Below, in pieces: positions 1 through 11,718 of a stretch of DNA of 64,000 nucleotides. The notes under the pieces are model-generated. The model was not told where the DNA came from, did no database searches, and worked only from the letters and a program-made list of their open reading frames with translations. Position 1 is the first letter of the stretch; every line of letters begins with the position of its first letter. The position numbers and the translations under genes were made by a program. The stretch comes from Sophora flavescens (taxonomy: Eukaryota > Streptophyta > Magnoliopsida > Fabales > Fabaceae), in NCBI GenBank assembly GCA_030762895.1, contig CM061070.1:30097652-30161651 (forward strand), given 5' to 3'.

Positions 1-166
1 TCTAATTGGACTGGAACTTGATTATCTCTAGAGTGCTTATTAAAAATGCCTATTACTTGGATTAGCTTCTAGGGTTCTTAGTTCACTATCCATGCTTTGA
101 AAGATTTATATCTTATGGCCTGAGTAATTGCTTGAGGACAAGCAAAGTTTCAAGCTTGGGGTGATT
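1..166 (+). mobile_element. 3' internal end of Athila-like element A0
   Basis: This is the last non-coding stretch of an LTR retrotransposon whose 5' part lies left of the window. It ends in a purine-rich tract (AAGCTTGGGGTGATTT), the usual plus-strand primer site, directly against the LTR start TGATGAGTG. A short hairpin, GCTTG-aggA-CAAGC (130-143), precedes the tract and recurs at the same place in elements B, C, D and E. No ORF is visible. Confidence 0.75.
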
Positions 167-1700
167 TGATGAGTGTGATTCCACCTCATCTTTGTCCATC
201 ATTTTGCATGCATTTTCATGTAGTTTAGGCATATTTTTATTAGATTTTAGGTTAATTTTCCTTTGGAATGGGTAAGGCGGTTTTCGTGTGTTGTTTTGCA
301 GATATCAAGGGTAAATTGCTCAAGATCAACCATGATGAAGTTTGGATGAAGATGGAGCTTTAAAACTGAAGAAAATGAGCCAAACAGAGCCCATCACGGC
401 CTAGCCGTGATGCCCATCACGGTCATGATCGAGCAAAACTGAAAAAGAAGAAAGGTCAAGTCGAGTCATCACGGCCTGGCCGTGATATCCATCACGGCCG
501 TGACCCAAAACCACCACAAGTCAGAGCACATCACGGCCCAGCCGTGAAATTCATCACGGGACATGAAAGGAAGGCTCGCGTCGCGAGCAGCATCTCGCGT
601 CGCGAGAAATTGAATTTTCCAGATTTGCAGAGGCAGAGACCGTCACGGCCTGGTCGTGATGGCCATCACGGCCGTGACGCACATTACTTGGACCTGAAGA
701 AACCGAAATAGATCAGATTTTGAGTTGGTTTGGGACTCTAACTTCCCCATTTCTATAAATATGGACCAAGGCATCAGAAACAGAGAATCATCAACACATT
801 AGGGGCTACTACTCTAGGCATAGATTTAGGATCTCTTCTTCTCTTCTCCTCTCTTCTCTTTTATGATTTTTATTATGTTGTCATCCCAGCTTGTCATCTC
901 CATGGCAAGACTGGAGTAGTAGCATAGTTTCTAGGGATTAGGGCTCTGCCCAAGGTTTGTAAATGATGTTAATTTGATGTTGAAACCATTGTTGGTTTCA
1001 TAATTGTTTTAGATCTGATTTCTAGTGTGTTAATCACTCATAAATTTCGGCAACCGTTTATTTACGTGACATAGACGTTCTAAGGAGGAACCTAACGGTG
1101 AACTTAGGATCTCTAGGGTGATTCACTCGTAAAGCCCGGCAGCCACTGGTTTGTGAGATGTGAATGATCCAAGGAGGAACCTAGCGGTGAACTTAGGTTA
1201 TTTGCATGACCGAGACATTTCAAGGAGGAACCTAGCGGTGAACTTGGGTGTCGGACCTATAGAAGTCACTGAACGCAAAGGGTCCAATCTGGGATCGACT
1301 ACCACGAGAGTAGGGGTCGGGTCAATTGGGCACGGCTTTTGTAACCCGAGAGGGAGCTTAAGCTATCAGAGGATAAACTCGCCTTCAAGGCAATTTCGGT
1401 AATCAACAAAGGTAAATCTGTTAGCAACATAAACAGCCTCAAAGGTAACCCAAATCCCTAGGAATCCGTTTTAGATCGAAAACCCCATAAACATTTGTTT
1501 TCTGCTCATCTATCTTTTAATTTTCAAATTCAAAACCTTTTTCAAAACCCTTTACAAAGTCCAGATATAATCGATTAGAATTTAATTGCGATTCGAGAAC
1601 ACAGTCTCTGTGGGTTCGATATCTTTTATTACTTGACGGCAGTCCGGTACACTTGCCGGATACGCACGAGCGTCGTCGCACGTCGACTGACGCGACATCA
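167..1700 (+). repeat. 3' LTR of Athila-like element A0
   Basis: The LTR begins TGATGAGTG and ends GCGACATCA. Its reverse-complement relative is the A1 LTR at 7849-9237, matching along most of its length. A TATA-like CTATAAATA lies at 753-761, preceded by a dense cluster of TCACGGCCGTGA-type inverted motifs. The sequence after it (1701 onward) is A1 protease coding sequence, so A0 inserted into A1. The predicted target duplication is CCTTT (1701-1705), but its partner is outside the window. The stretch 1030-1400 carries diverged repeats of an AAGGAGGAACCTAGCGGTG unit. Confidence 0.85.
393..679 (+). promoter_or_regulatory. Palindrome cluster upstream of A0 TATA box
   Basis: About eight half or full copies of TCACGGCC(T)(G)GCCGTGA-like inverted repeats occur within 290 bases, each copy paired as a short dyad (for example CATCACGGCCTAGCCGTGA). 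A second dyad, CTCGCGTCGCGAG, occurs twice at 574-606. The cluster ends about 75 bases before the TATA-like box, where an LTR enhancer would sit. A binding role is inferred only from position and symmetry. Confidence 0.5.
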
Positions 1701-2404
1701 CCTTTCATATCCAATACCAGGAAATCGGTAGGGATGAAAAATTTCCCTACCTTTACGGGAACATTCTCTAGTATTCCTAGAGGAGTTATAGTTCAGCCAT
1801 CCGCAAATTGTAAGGAGAATTTGAATGGACTCAACTCTTTGGTTCCCAACCTTTCCAAGATAATGAGAGGCATCAAGCTCGCACTAGCCCCTAAGTCACA
1901 TAAGGCTTGGTCTATCTGCACTTCTTCAATTGAGCAAGCGATAGAGAAACCACCTGGGTCTTTCAGTTTAGGAGGCATATTAGTTTTTATCTCTACTTGC
2001 TTTCTCTTGACCAACCTTTGTGGGAAAGGTATTGGGGGTTGGTACGGTGGTAGAGGGACATATTTTGATTCCGGCTCTTCATCCTCGCTCGTGTCCTCTT
2101 CACATTCCACATCCTTTTCAACCACCCCAAGGTTTTCATCCCTCAAGTATATGGCATTGCAATGCTCATTGGGATTAGCTTCGGGTTGCCCCAGGAACGT
2201 ACCCTTAGGTCTAGAGTATGTGCTGGCTTGTTGGGCAATCTGAGTTTCTAGCATCTTGTTATGGATGGCTAAATTATCTACCTTATATGCTAGCTCTTTT
2301 ATTGCTTCGTTTATCGCCCTACCTTGTTGTCTAAACTCTTCATTTTGTTTTGTTTGAGTTTCAACAAAACTTTCCAATAAAGACTCGAGTTTAGACTTCT
2401 GTAC
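1701..2404 (-). pseudogene. A1 aspartic protease region (pol start), broken
   Basis: This continues the A1 gag frame after an in-frame TAG at 2405-2407. It holds a glutamine- and glutamate-rich linker and then a retroviral-type aspartic protease with the catalytic signature DLGAS followed by SLMP. A second in-frame TGA lies just after FADG at 1793-1795. The frame then continues (ILENVPVKVG, FLVLDMKG) until A0 cuts it at 1700. The protease would mature the Gag-Pol polyprotein inside the particle. With two stops and an insertion it cannot be functional. Confidence 0.75.
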
Positions 2405-3437
2405 CTAAGGATACCCCGCTGCGGGTTTCCTATTACCTTGGCCTTCTTGGAACTCATGGTTTAGCGTGTTGCTATAGTTCCCGTACGAGAGGTAAGGGCT
2501 GTTCTTCCTTCCTTGGTTGTAAGGATTTGGGGGAGCATAATTTGGCAACTTCGGGTTCGTGTCGTAGAAGTTGTGACAAGAGTTCACTTGTTCCCCCGAA
2601 GCACCGGATCCAAGAGCAATACCACGTGGGCACTCCATTATGTCGTGTCCCTGCATTCCACAAATCTTACAAACAATGTTAGTGGCACCTATTGAACTCA
2701 CGTTAGCTCTTTCAAGTTGATCAAAGCGTTTGTTCAGTGAGTCAATTTCAGACATTATAAGATCTGTGCTATTCATTTCAAACTTACCCCCCGAAATCTT
2801 TTTCGGGTTATTACCTCTTTCTGAACCCCATTGGTGGTAGTTGGTGGCAACGTTTTCAATGTTGTTGAATGCCTCAGTCAGAGGCCTATTCATAAAGGCT
2901 CCACCAGCTACGGAATCAAGTGACACCTTCAAAGAGTAATCCAATCCGTTGTAGAAGGTGTGCACTAATAACCACCTCTCGAGTCCATGATGTGGGCAAG
3001 ACTCCAGCAATCCCTTGTAGCGATCCCTAGCTTCGGATAAGCATTCTCCGTCCTTTTGGAAGAAGCCGGTGATCTGGGCTCGTAGGTAAGCCGTCTTGGA
3101 GGGAGGGAAGAATTTCTCCAAGAATGCCTGCTCCAGTTGGTCCCAAGTCGTCAAGGTATTGGCGGATATTTGCTTCAGCCAAGCTTTTGCCTTTCCAGTA
3201 AGAGAAGAGGGGAACAACCTCAAACGAATAGCATCAACCGGGGTGCCTTGAATTCTAACTGCATCAGTGAACTCCAAGAATGTCTCCACGTGATCAGTCG
3301 GGTCCTCCGAGGGCAATCCTCCGAATTGATGTTGCCTAATCATGTTGATTAGCATAGGCGGTATAGTGTAGTTCTCCGTCTTAATCTCTGGCCTAGCAAT
3401 CCCAGTTCGCGAACCCCTCACATTTGGGGCTGCGTAG
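2405..3437 (-). pseudogene. A1 gag, main part
   Basis: This is capsid/nucleocapsid polyprotein of Athila type. It has the conserved gag core (LRLFPSSLTGKAKAWL, then WDQLEQAFLEKFFPP) and a CCHC zinc knuckle (CKICGMQGHDIMEC). The N-terminus is displaced: the first codons, from the ATG at 7566-7564, lie at 7532-7566 beyond the solo LTR, and the frame is continuous if the LTR and one CGTAG copy are ignored. The gag ends at a TAG (2405-2407) that separates it from the protease in the same frame. Interrupted, so inactive. Confidence 0.8.
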
Positions 3438-4687
3438 TGTAACACCCCGATTTTCGCTGCTTTGTAATATCGGTAATAAATATATATTTTTATCTGAGAC
3501 TTAGAAAATGATTTTGGATAAACCAAGGTCATCTCCTTGTTATACTTATTTTCATAAGGTTACGAGGAAGTTTTTGGTTGAAAATTCAGACGGAAGCCGG
3601 CCTGCCGTTTTCTGTGTTTTCGCTGACAGTAAAAGTTTACTGCTCAGAAAACCTAATTTTAACTCATGAACGAGATGAAAAATGTTTTTATTGTATTTAC
3701 TACGATACTGGAAGTTTTGAAAAATTTAGCTTAAAAATTAAAATATTATATTTGTTGTGGGCGTATACGTCGAGATTATCTCTAGGAAAAGCTTGCGCCA
3801 GATGAACCAAGGAGTCGGCAACGGGGCTGAGGTGATGGATTTGACCGACTTGACGGGCATTTATGACGAGCTTATCCGTGTCATAATGGCCATAATGGCG
3901 CATTTATGGCAGAGGAATCTTTTACCTGGAAAGGACGATTTTACCCTTGGCTATTCATGAATATTTCAAGCCATGCCATTGAGAATTTGGACCAAATTAC
4001 CCCCAATCCACACAGTTTCCTCCTCCATTCCAAGCATTTGGACACCACTTTTTCCTAGCCATAAATGAGCATTGATGTTAAGTGGATGAGTCATAGGCAA
4101 AGTCACACTCTCATCATTATCCCGAAACTGCCACGAAATTATGACTCTTATCTGTTCTGAACTTCGAAAAACTTTCTACATGAAAGTTGTTCATCTTTCT
4201 CTCTTCTTTACAACTACATAAATATCATCAAAAACGGACAAGTATATTGGGAGATATGTCCAAATTACCGAAACTGCTCTAAATCTTCAACATCTTTATC
4301 TTTCTCTCTAAACTTCTCAAGAACACTTAGAAAACCAAGCTTAATTAACCATAATTTGCAACACAAAATATCTTCTCCCTAATATGTGGTGTAGGAGGAA
4401 GCCACATCTCTTCAAAATTTAGGACCACATATTTTATTAACCATGATTATACATAAACCCTAGTTAGGTTACTATTAACTATAGTTAAGTTATTATATTA
4501 TTTTCTAACTTAACCTTGATCAAATAAACTCAACCATGGTTCTTTTATCTCATCAAGCCACACATTTTCTCCTCACACCCACCTCTAAACCTTGCCCATC
4601 ATCCACACTTGGATCATTTTCACTCATTTTCCAACTTCATCATTTTGTCTCTCTCAAAACTTCATGTTCTTCATTTTCTCTCACAAG

Positions 4688-4757
4688 TTCTTCACTTGTT
4701 CTTCACTTGTTCTTCACTTGTTCTTCACTTGTTCTTCATTTGTTCTTCACTTATTCA
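4688..4757. repeat. 11-bp minisatellite
   Basis: About six copies of TTCTTCACTTG in tandem, the last one or two diverged, within the solo LTR. Simple replication slippage explains it. Confidence 0.85.
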
Positions 4758-6080
4758 TCATTTATCTCTAACTTAGAAACATAATCTCATGATTCTTCAT
4801 TCATGAAACTTGTTCCTTAGATCAATAACCATCACTTGATCCATTTTGTTCTTGAATCCATGAACTTTCAAGTTCATCTTTTCTTTTCTTCAAATTTGGC
4901 CCATACCCATATATAACCATCCAAACCTTGTTTTGATCTTCTAATATCATATTCTCACTTATCTAGATGATCTAAACAATTTCTATTTCACATCTCAAGT
5001 TTTTCCCCACAAAACACAAAGAACTCCTTAGTGTTCTTGCTAAGATCATCTTTGTTCTTCAAGTTCTTGAATAAATCTTTTTATTTCAAGGTGAGGAATC
5101 TCTCTCTTAATCTTGATATTTTAAGCTTTTCTATTCACAACTTTTATGGATTTATGCTTGTGTTCATCATGTTCTTCATATGAGTCAAAGTTCTTAAAGC
5201 TTTCTTCAAAAATTCATAACTAATTCTAGAAAAAATCCTTTTGATAGGAAACCAATTGCTATGATCTTATAATCATCTCTATTTTCATCATCTAGAAGCA
5301 TATGGTCATGAGAAATTTCCTTCCTTGATTTATGGACTGGGCCGAATCTATTAGAATAGGTTTGGTAGAGTTTTGTTCATGTGTTGTCATGTATGATCAT
5401 GTATTCTATATGACATGTATGTCTACACACTCTAATCCATGTTAGTTTATTTAAATGAAAAGCCTTACTCAAAATCTCTATGTTGGCCGAAACCCTAACC
5501 CTAAAGGTTAGAGGATTTTGTTTCAAATTTTATTATTGTAATAAGTAATCTATGTTAGTTAAGACTTTAGTAACTAGGATCCAAAAGATGGCATTAAGAA
5601 GATAACCCTAAACCTATTTTCTAAGTCTTGACCGATCCTAACCCTAAAGTGTCATAGATGGTTGTTAGTTGATTAATTATAGTTATGTTGTTTGGATGAA
5701 GGTGGTTGTGTTAACTCGTGGCAGGATAATGAGGATCGTCGTGTACGTGTTTCCGGTGCTAGCTCAGGTGGGGAAAAGAATAAACCTATCGTCGGAATCG
5801 ATAAGTAGTAGATTATATGATAATTGTGTAGGGCGACCTAAACCCTACTAGTAGTCGAGTAATCGACAAGACCAAAATCCCATTGGAAACCTTTTCTGTA
5901 AAACCAATGGTGATTCGGGGATTGTAGGTTTATCGACATTAAGTTGATTTTAAGTATTTGAGGATGTTTGATTTTATGTTATTGAAATTATTGTGATACG
6001 CTGGTTAAGGTATTCCATCTGCATGTGACGTATTGTTTCGATGTTTGAATAATTATGATTGTGAGGATGTTTGTTGTCTG

Positions 6081-6190
6081 TCACGGCCATGATGGTTGTC
6101 ATGGCCAGGCCGTGACAGGTTCTGTTTTGTAGAATTCTTGCCTTTGTTGTCTGTCACGGTCGTGATGGCTATCACGGCCAGGCCGTGACA
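6081..6190. promoter_or_regulatory. Two TCACGGCC dyads in the chromovirus-like LTR
   Basis: Two copies, at 6081-6118 and 6153-6190, of a compound palindrome: TCACGGCC, then ATGA or GTGA, a short spacer, then GGCCAGGCCGTGA. The same arrangement occurs in the Athila-like LTRs of A0, A1 and E, although this LTR is otherwise unrelated to them. Confidence 0.55.
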
Positions 6191-6559
6191 GAGTCTGACT
6201 TTGTTATTTATTTGATTTGATTATTATGCGTTGGTTGTGATAAATTGCTTTATATGATATTGAGATATCTGAATATTTCCTGATATTGTGTGATGCATGA
6301 TCTGCCTGGTTTTTAATACTATGCCTAGTTGATTTTAAGTAATGATATATTTTGTTCGGGAGATGATTGTTTGGGTGAGAGAATGAATTGACTTAGAGGT
6401 GCCTAGCTTAATTAAGTTATCTAATGGATGAGATGTGACATAGAATGCGATTTGAGGTTATGATGGGAGCTTGAGGTACAAGGTTGTTATTGATTTGAGA
6501 TAGTGAGATTCATATAGAGGCTTTGATGCAAATACTTTTTCAGTCCATGACGCATCGAT

Positions 6560-6865
6560 CTGATTTATCCTATCGAAAGATAGAAGTGCACTATATTGAA
6601 ATCCTATCCTATCAAAAGATAGAAGAGCACTATACCGGATCATATCCTATCGAAAGATAGAAGTACACTAAACTGAATCCTATCCTATCAAAAGATAGAA
6701 GAGCACTATTCCAGATCCTATCTTATCGAAAGATAGAAGGGCACTATGTTGAGTCTTATCCTATCGAAAGATATAAGGGCACTATGTTGAGTCTTATCCT
6801 ATCGAAAGATAGAAGGGCACTATGTTGAGTCTTATCCTATCAAAAGATAGAAGTGTACTATGCTG
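6560..6865. repeat. Tandem hairpin array CTATC-GAAA-GATAG
   Basis: About eight tandem copies of a unit of 35-40 bp, each containing CCTATC(G/A)AAAGATAG followed by AAG(T/G)GCACTATGTTGAG or a variant. CTATC and GATAG pair around an AAA(G) loop. The stem is conserved in nearly every copy while the spacer varies, which could reflect selection or simply recent amplification. Confidence 0.8.
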
Positions 6866-7531
6866 AGTTCTTTGCATCTGACTACCCTGGACTACTAACG
6901 AATGTGAAAGGAATAGAGACAGTTACGATAGTATAAGTGTTTTAGACTACATGAGCGGAGGGTAGAGGACAATATTATAATTTGAGGATGAATTGTTAGT
7001 TATGTGTGTTGCTTGTCTGTGACATTTATTGTATGATATGCTATGAATCTTTTCCACTTTTTGATGATAGAACTGTTTCTTATTCCCTCTATCTTTCTGT
7101 GAGTTGTATTTTATTTCTGATGTGATCGTATGAGAAGACCCGATGGAGGAACCAATTGCTGAGGAGTTTGATGGAACTCCTTACGAACCAGATGCTGGAG
7201 GTCGAGCTATGATTCATGGCGATTAGAGTATAGACATTATGGCTAGTGTGTCTAAGGAGTATTTATATTTCCGCTAAGTATGTTTGTAGTGAAGTTTATG
7301 CCTGTGAGGGATCCTACTGAGAGGATACCCTCAACAGTGTTTTGGTAATGTAATAAATAAACATGTGTGTATTTATATAGTTTTGGTGTGTTTTATATTT
7401 GTAGAAGTTATGTGATTATTAATTAAGTTTTAATTTTTACGTATTTTCAATGATAAGCGCGCGATTAAGTAAATAAATATTAAGGTTGTAATTTAATAAT
7501 ACAATGGGGCACAACGGGGTGTCTCACGTAG

Positions 7532-7566
7532 TCTTTCAATGGCTTCGTATCTGGTAGATTCGCCAT
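7532..7566 (-). pseudogene. A1 gag N-terminal codons
   Basis: The start ATG at 7566-7564 begins MANLPDTKPLKDY and runs into the CGTAG duplication, continuing at 3437 past the solo LTR. This start is chosen because it lies a short way downstream of the primer site and its frame joins the gag body exactly. The leader (7567-7824) is non-coding. Confidence 0.7.
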
Positions 7567-7824
7567 GAGTGGAATGGGAATCAACCTCTATCTCTCTCTT
7601 TGTAGTCTCCTATGTCTGTGAAAGGTCCTTTCGACTTCGGGGTCGACCTCACTGAGGTTTCCAAGACTTAGTGATCTTTGCATAAAAGAGAAAACAACAC
7701 AGAGATAGATACTATAGAAGGAAAAAGAGAATTTTTTTTTAAAAAAGAAATATAAAAATTAAATAAAAAGAAAAAGTCCAAAAAAATCGATCTAAAAATT
7801 AAATTGAGATTCGAGGAAACACAG

Positions 7825-7842
7825 TCCCCGGCAACGGCGCCA
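7825..7842 (-). other. A1 primer binding site (tRNA-Asp)
   Basis: The minus strand reads TGGCGCCGTTGCCGGGGA, an exact complement of the 3' end of plant tRNA-Asp(GUC), including CCA. It lies six bases inside the 5' LTR. Confidence 0.9.
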
Positions 7843-7848
7843 AAAACT

Positions 7849-9237
7849 TGATGTCGTGCGAGTGCACGTGCGATCCGGCAAGTGTACCAGATTCGTCGCC
7901 AAGTAATAAAAAGATATCGATCCCATAGAGACCGTGATCTCAAATCGCAACTAATTATCAAATCGACAAAACTGGACTATAGAAAAATATTTTAAAAAGG
8001 TTTTTGATATTTTAAATAAGAGATAACTTAGAAAATCAGATAAGGAATGCAATCAAGTAAAACAGAAAGTAGATCAATTTATGGTTTTCAGATCTAAATG
8101 GATTCCTAGGAATTTGGGTTACCAACAAGATTGTTTATGTTACTAAATTGATTACCCCCTTATTAATTATCGAAATTACCTTGAAGGCGAATTTATCCTC
8201 TAATAGTTAATGCTCCCTCTCGGGTTACAAAAACCGTGCCCAATTAAACCAACCCCTACTCTCGTGGTAGTCGAATTTAGATTGAACCCTTTGCGCTTTG
8301 TGACAATTCGTTAATCCTCAAAGGACCGCTTCTAACTCTAGTGATTTAAGTCCAAAGTCTGATTCTATAGATCCGATACCTAAGTTCACCGCTATATTCC
8401 TCCTTAGAATATCTACGTCACGCAAATAAGCGGCCACTGAATTTACGAGTAATTAAAACACTAGAAATCAGATCTAAAGCAAAATCGTAATTAACAAAGA
8501 TAAAACTTCAGTTCATTACCATAAACAAACCTTGGGCGTAGCCCCAATCCCTAGAAATTAAACTACTACTCAAGCCTTGCCATGGTGATGACAAGCTTGG
8601 TTAACAACAACATGAAAATAAAAATAAGAGAAGAGAGGAGGAGGAGGAAGAGAGATCCTAAATTATACCCTAAGAGTAGCAGCCAAAAAGTCCTCCTTAG
8701 TCTCTGCTCAGATGCCTTATTTATAGATTTGGGAAGTTTGAATCCCACTCCAACACAAATTCAGATCCAAATCAGTTGCTTCAGATCCAAGTAATACGCG
8801 TCACGGCCGTGACGGATTCTGCCGTGGGCGGTTCTTTAATTTTTGGTCTGTCACGGCTGTGATGCTCATCACGGCTAGGCCGTGATCAATTCTTCCTGTG
8901 AGGGTCTGGTTCAGCTGACATGTCACGGCCGTGATGGGCATCACGACTAGGCCGTGACTAGTTCTGACTTTTGCCTTCTTTCTTTTCAGTTATGCTCGAT
9001 CATTGCCGTGATGGGCTCTGTTTGGCTCATTTTCTTCACTTTTCAAGCCCCATCTTCATCCAAGCTCCATCATGGTTGATCCTGAGCATTTAACCCTTAA
9101 TTTCTGCAAAACAACACCACAAAACCGCCTTACTCGTTCCAAGGTAAAAATTAACAAAAATCAAATTAAATATGCCTAAACTATATGAAAATGCATGCAA
9201 TATTATAAGCAAATATGAGGTGGAATCACACTCATCA
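7849..9237 (-). repeat. 5' LTR of Athila-like element A1
   Basis: On the minus strand it starts TGATGAGTG (9237) and ends GCACGACATCA (7849). A TATA-like CTATAAATAA lies at 8717-8726 (minus). Upstream of it, at 8801-9012, is a cluster of TCACGGCCGTGA dyads like that in A0. A1 and A0 LTRs differ in length (1389 against 1534) and in many positions, so they are different copies, not a pair. Confidence 0.88.
8801..9012 (-). promoter_or_regulatory. Palindrome cluster upstream of A1 TATA box
   Basis: At least six TCACGGCCGTGA or CATCACGGCTAGGCCGTGA dyads within about 210 bases, ending about 75 bases upstream of the TATA-like box on the minus strand. Same geometry as in A0 and E. Confidence 0.5.
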
Positions 9238-11718
9238 GAGCCGAGTGAATAGGGTCTTCTTTAAAGACAGGACTGATCAGAGGAATTCCGAGAATGCCTT
9301 CATGAATGTAAAATCTAACATGAGAGAAATCATACTTTCCTCTGACTGTTGGAGTGTTTCTTTTGTCTTGTTTACTAAGTCCAGAGGATGATGCTTGACT
9401 ACTGCATACTTTAATATGACAAGCCCAGAATCCTCTAGCATCAACATTTGTCCTTTTATCTTTATCTTCATTTTCTCTCAGTAAATGCTTCATCATTTCT
9501 TCATCAATAGACGGATCAGGACTAGCTTCAAACAAGCAAGAGCCATCAGCAGGCATCTTGTATATGTTTCTTTTGAACTTAGCATCCTTGTCAGGGTTCA
9601 GATCAATCATGTTGAGTCTCGGACAGATCATGGGAGGTCTTACTCCAAGTCTGGTTTCCTTGGTTGAGTGAAATAGCCTTGTGGGTGGAACAAAGTTGGC
9701 AGCCCTGATATATCTGGGCAGTTCAATTTCAGCCTTCAAGTTTGCATACATGATGTGATCCACAACATCAGTAGCTCTGCCATACTCTCTTGGGTGAACA
9801 AAGTTCTTCCATTTAGTGTTTATGTCCATGATGAACTTCTCTCTGCCATAAGTCCTTGATCTTCTGCATTCAATGTACTTGGATGTAGCCTTAAGTGGAT
9901 TTGACCACCAGACAGGAATGATATGCCTGTCTACACCATCAGTGTGTGGTTTGAAAGGTGGGAATTTTATGAGGTTTGGATAGATTTTTCTAGGTGGAAA
10001 TTTATGTAGTGTGAGGTGAGTGAGGGTAGGTCCAATGTCATTGTATAGTCTAGATGGAAGTGGATTAGTCTGCACATAAAGAATAGGTGCATGCCATAGG
10101 GTGTATGTAGGTTCAGGCTCATATTCATACTCTGTAAAGGGTAGAATGGTCTGGTTGATTCAGGTTCAGGTTCATGTTTATGGTAGAGGATTCTCCAATC
10201 TCTCTTGATTTTGGTCCAGCTTTCAGCTTTGCCATCATACAAGATTGAAGGGTCTGTGTAGGGAAAGGTGACTTTGGGAATTTTAGGAAAGGGGGCACTA
10301 GCATTGATCCCTACATCATCTGGTTGATTAAACCAGGGATCATCTGCAGGTATGATTGGTTTAAAGTGTGGTCTATTTGGTGAGGTTTGGACAGGTGATT
10401 GTGCAAGTGAGGTTATTTGTGGTGATGTGGTTTGTGGTTCAGTTTCTGATTGTGTTGGCAGTGTAGGTCTATACACATCAGTGTGAAGTGATTGTGATGG
10501 TGGTAACACAGACATTGCAGGTGTAGAATCATTCCTATTCTTCTCAAAACTCTATACCAGAGCATCTACTACTAATTGAACATGATTATTAGCAGGGATG
10601 CTTACCTTAGAAGTCAAAGCAGACTTGGCCTTCCTTGCAGGTTGCCTCCTAGTAGCAGCAACAAAAGTAGACAACTTCTACTTCTTCAAAATATCACCAA
10701 TAGGGACATTATCCTCATCATCCTCATCTTCATTGTGAGATAGGATTAGATTCCTGGTTCTCTTCTGAGATGGGGAAGGATGAGGTGCATCAATAGGTTG
10801 TTCCCTGATTACAATACCAGTAGCGGGTTTCCTAGCTGCAGTGGTCTTCCTTCCAACTGTCTTCTTTCTCAGCCCTAGAGTTTCAGCATTACTGAGCTCT
10901 ATCTGTTTTTCCTTAATCCTTTGTCTCTCTTCTTCTTTGGCAAATTCCACTTGAGTAATTGTACTCAGCTTCATATTTGTGAGATTAACTTTGCCAAAGA
11001 CCAAAGCAGACATACCCTTCTCCGTCAGTATCAAGGCTTGTTCTTCAGGGGATTTAGCCTCTAAATAGGCATAAAGCTGTTGAGCTTTGAAAATCTTTGA
11101 CAGAAGATAACAGGAGGGAATGGCATTTCCTTTCTCCTTGTGAGAGATATAGTCCTTGAATCTTCCAAATAGGATGTGTGGAAGATTAACCTTGGTTTCT
11201 GTTACAAGATGGCAAAGGCAAAACTTGCGCAGCACAGAAAGATTGTCTTTTGACCCAGTTTTGTGAAGCACCGTCTTGTTAAGCATCTGATGAAGGATTC
11301 TAATCTCATCCTTCATCTCCACAGCCTTCCATGAATGAGTTCTGACCTTGTCAGACCTCGTCAGAAGATGCAATGACTTCTGGTCTACCCAGGTCTTGCT
11401 CCCAAGTATCAGTAATGACCAACCCCTCCTGGACACAGTTGATAGCTTCGAAAATGGTTTTGTCAGACACCACCACTCTCCTACCAGCACAGTAGCATAT
11501 ACCTCAGTATCTGTAACTTGAGGGTTTCTCCAGAAAGCCCTAATCAAGTCAGGGTACATAGAGACTTTTTCCACGAACAGACCATCCCAGCCAGCAACAT
11601 TTATGTATTTGCTTACATCAAAATTATACTCTTTCAAGATTCCAAACTCAAAATGGTACTCAATGCCAATGTTAAGTTTCATAACATCATAGCTTGAAAC
11701 AGCAGAAGAGGAAGCCAT
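9238..11718 (-). pseudogene. Env-like / additional ORF of copia element F
   Basis: This ORF lies downstream of pol, where SIRE-type elements carry their env-like or additional ORF, whose role is unproven. It starts at the ATG 11718 (MASSSAVSSYDVMKLNIG) and is open for 346 residues. That part carries a helical KEEERQRIKEKQIEL segment and a basic, acidic-tailed end. A stop follows at 10678-10680 and another near 10552, then the same frame continues (10515-10140; proline- and threonine-rich). A frameshift near 10130 moves it to the frame of 9203-10075. No obvious signal peptide is seen, so an envelope role is doubtful. A1 truncates it at 9238. Confidence 0.6.

Larger units (their letters stand above)
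3438..7526. repeat. 4.1-kb solo LTR, chromovirus-like
   Basis: The segment starts TGTAACACCCCG and ends CGGGGTGTCTCA, a short imperfect terminal inversion (TGNNACACCCCG) typical of plant chromovirus (Tekay-type) LTRs. It is flanked by a perfect 5-bp duplication, CGTAG, at 3433-3437 and 7527-7531, inside A1 gag codons. No gag or pol lies inside, so it is best read as a solo LTR left by recombination. It contains a tandem CTTGTTCTTCA minisatellite (4688-4757), the TCACGGCC dyads (6081-6190) and a hairpin array (6560-6865). An unusually long LTR; a non-autonomous element without LTRs is the alternative. Confidence 0.7.
1701..9237 (-). mobile_element. Athila-like Ty3/gypsy element A1, partial
   Basis: This minus-strand element has its 5' LTR at 7849-9237, a tRNA-Asp primer site, gag and the start of pol. 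Its gag is interrupted by a solo LTR (3438-7526), and its protease is cut at 1700 by A0. The remainder of pol and its 3' LTR must lie left of the window. It inserted into the env-like ORF of copia element F; the predicted 5-bp duplication is GAGCC (9238-9242), with the partner out of view. Confidence 0.8.

Noticed and set aside
1160..1402. 80-codon plus-strand frame in the A0 LTR
   Set aside because: It is made of a repeated NLAVNLG unit arising from the AAGGAGGAACCTAGCGGTG DNA repeats; part of the LTR, not a gene.
1653..2243. 196-codon plus-strand frame
   Set aside because: Antisense shadow of the A1 protease, which has the recognised DLGAS motif on the other strand.
4536..4784. 82-codon frame rich in Ser/Phe in the solo LTR
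   Set aside because: Produced by the CTTGTTCTTCA minisatellite.
6081..6190. Repeated TCACGGCC dyads as a CRISPR-like array
   Set aside because: Plant DNA, spacers irregular and not unique; the copies are in LTRs.
9485..9667. Small plus-strand ORFs across the env-like ORF and copia pol
   Set aside because: Shadows of the minus-strand frame; no motif.
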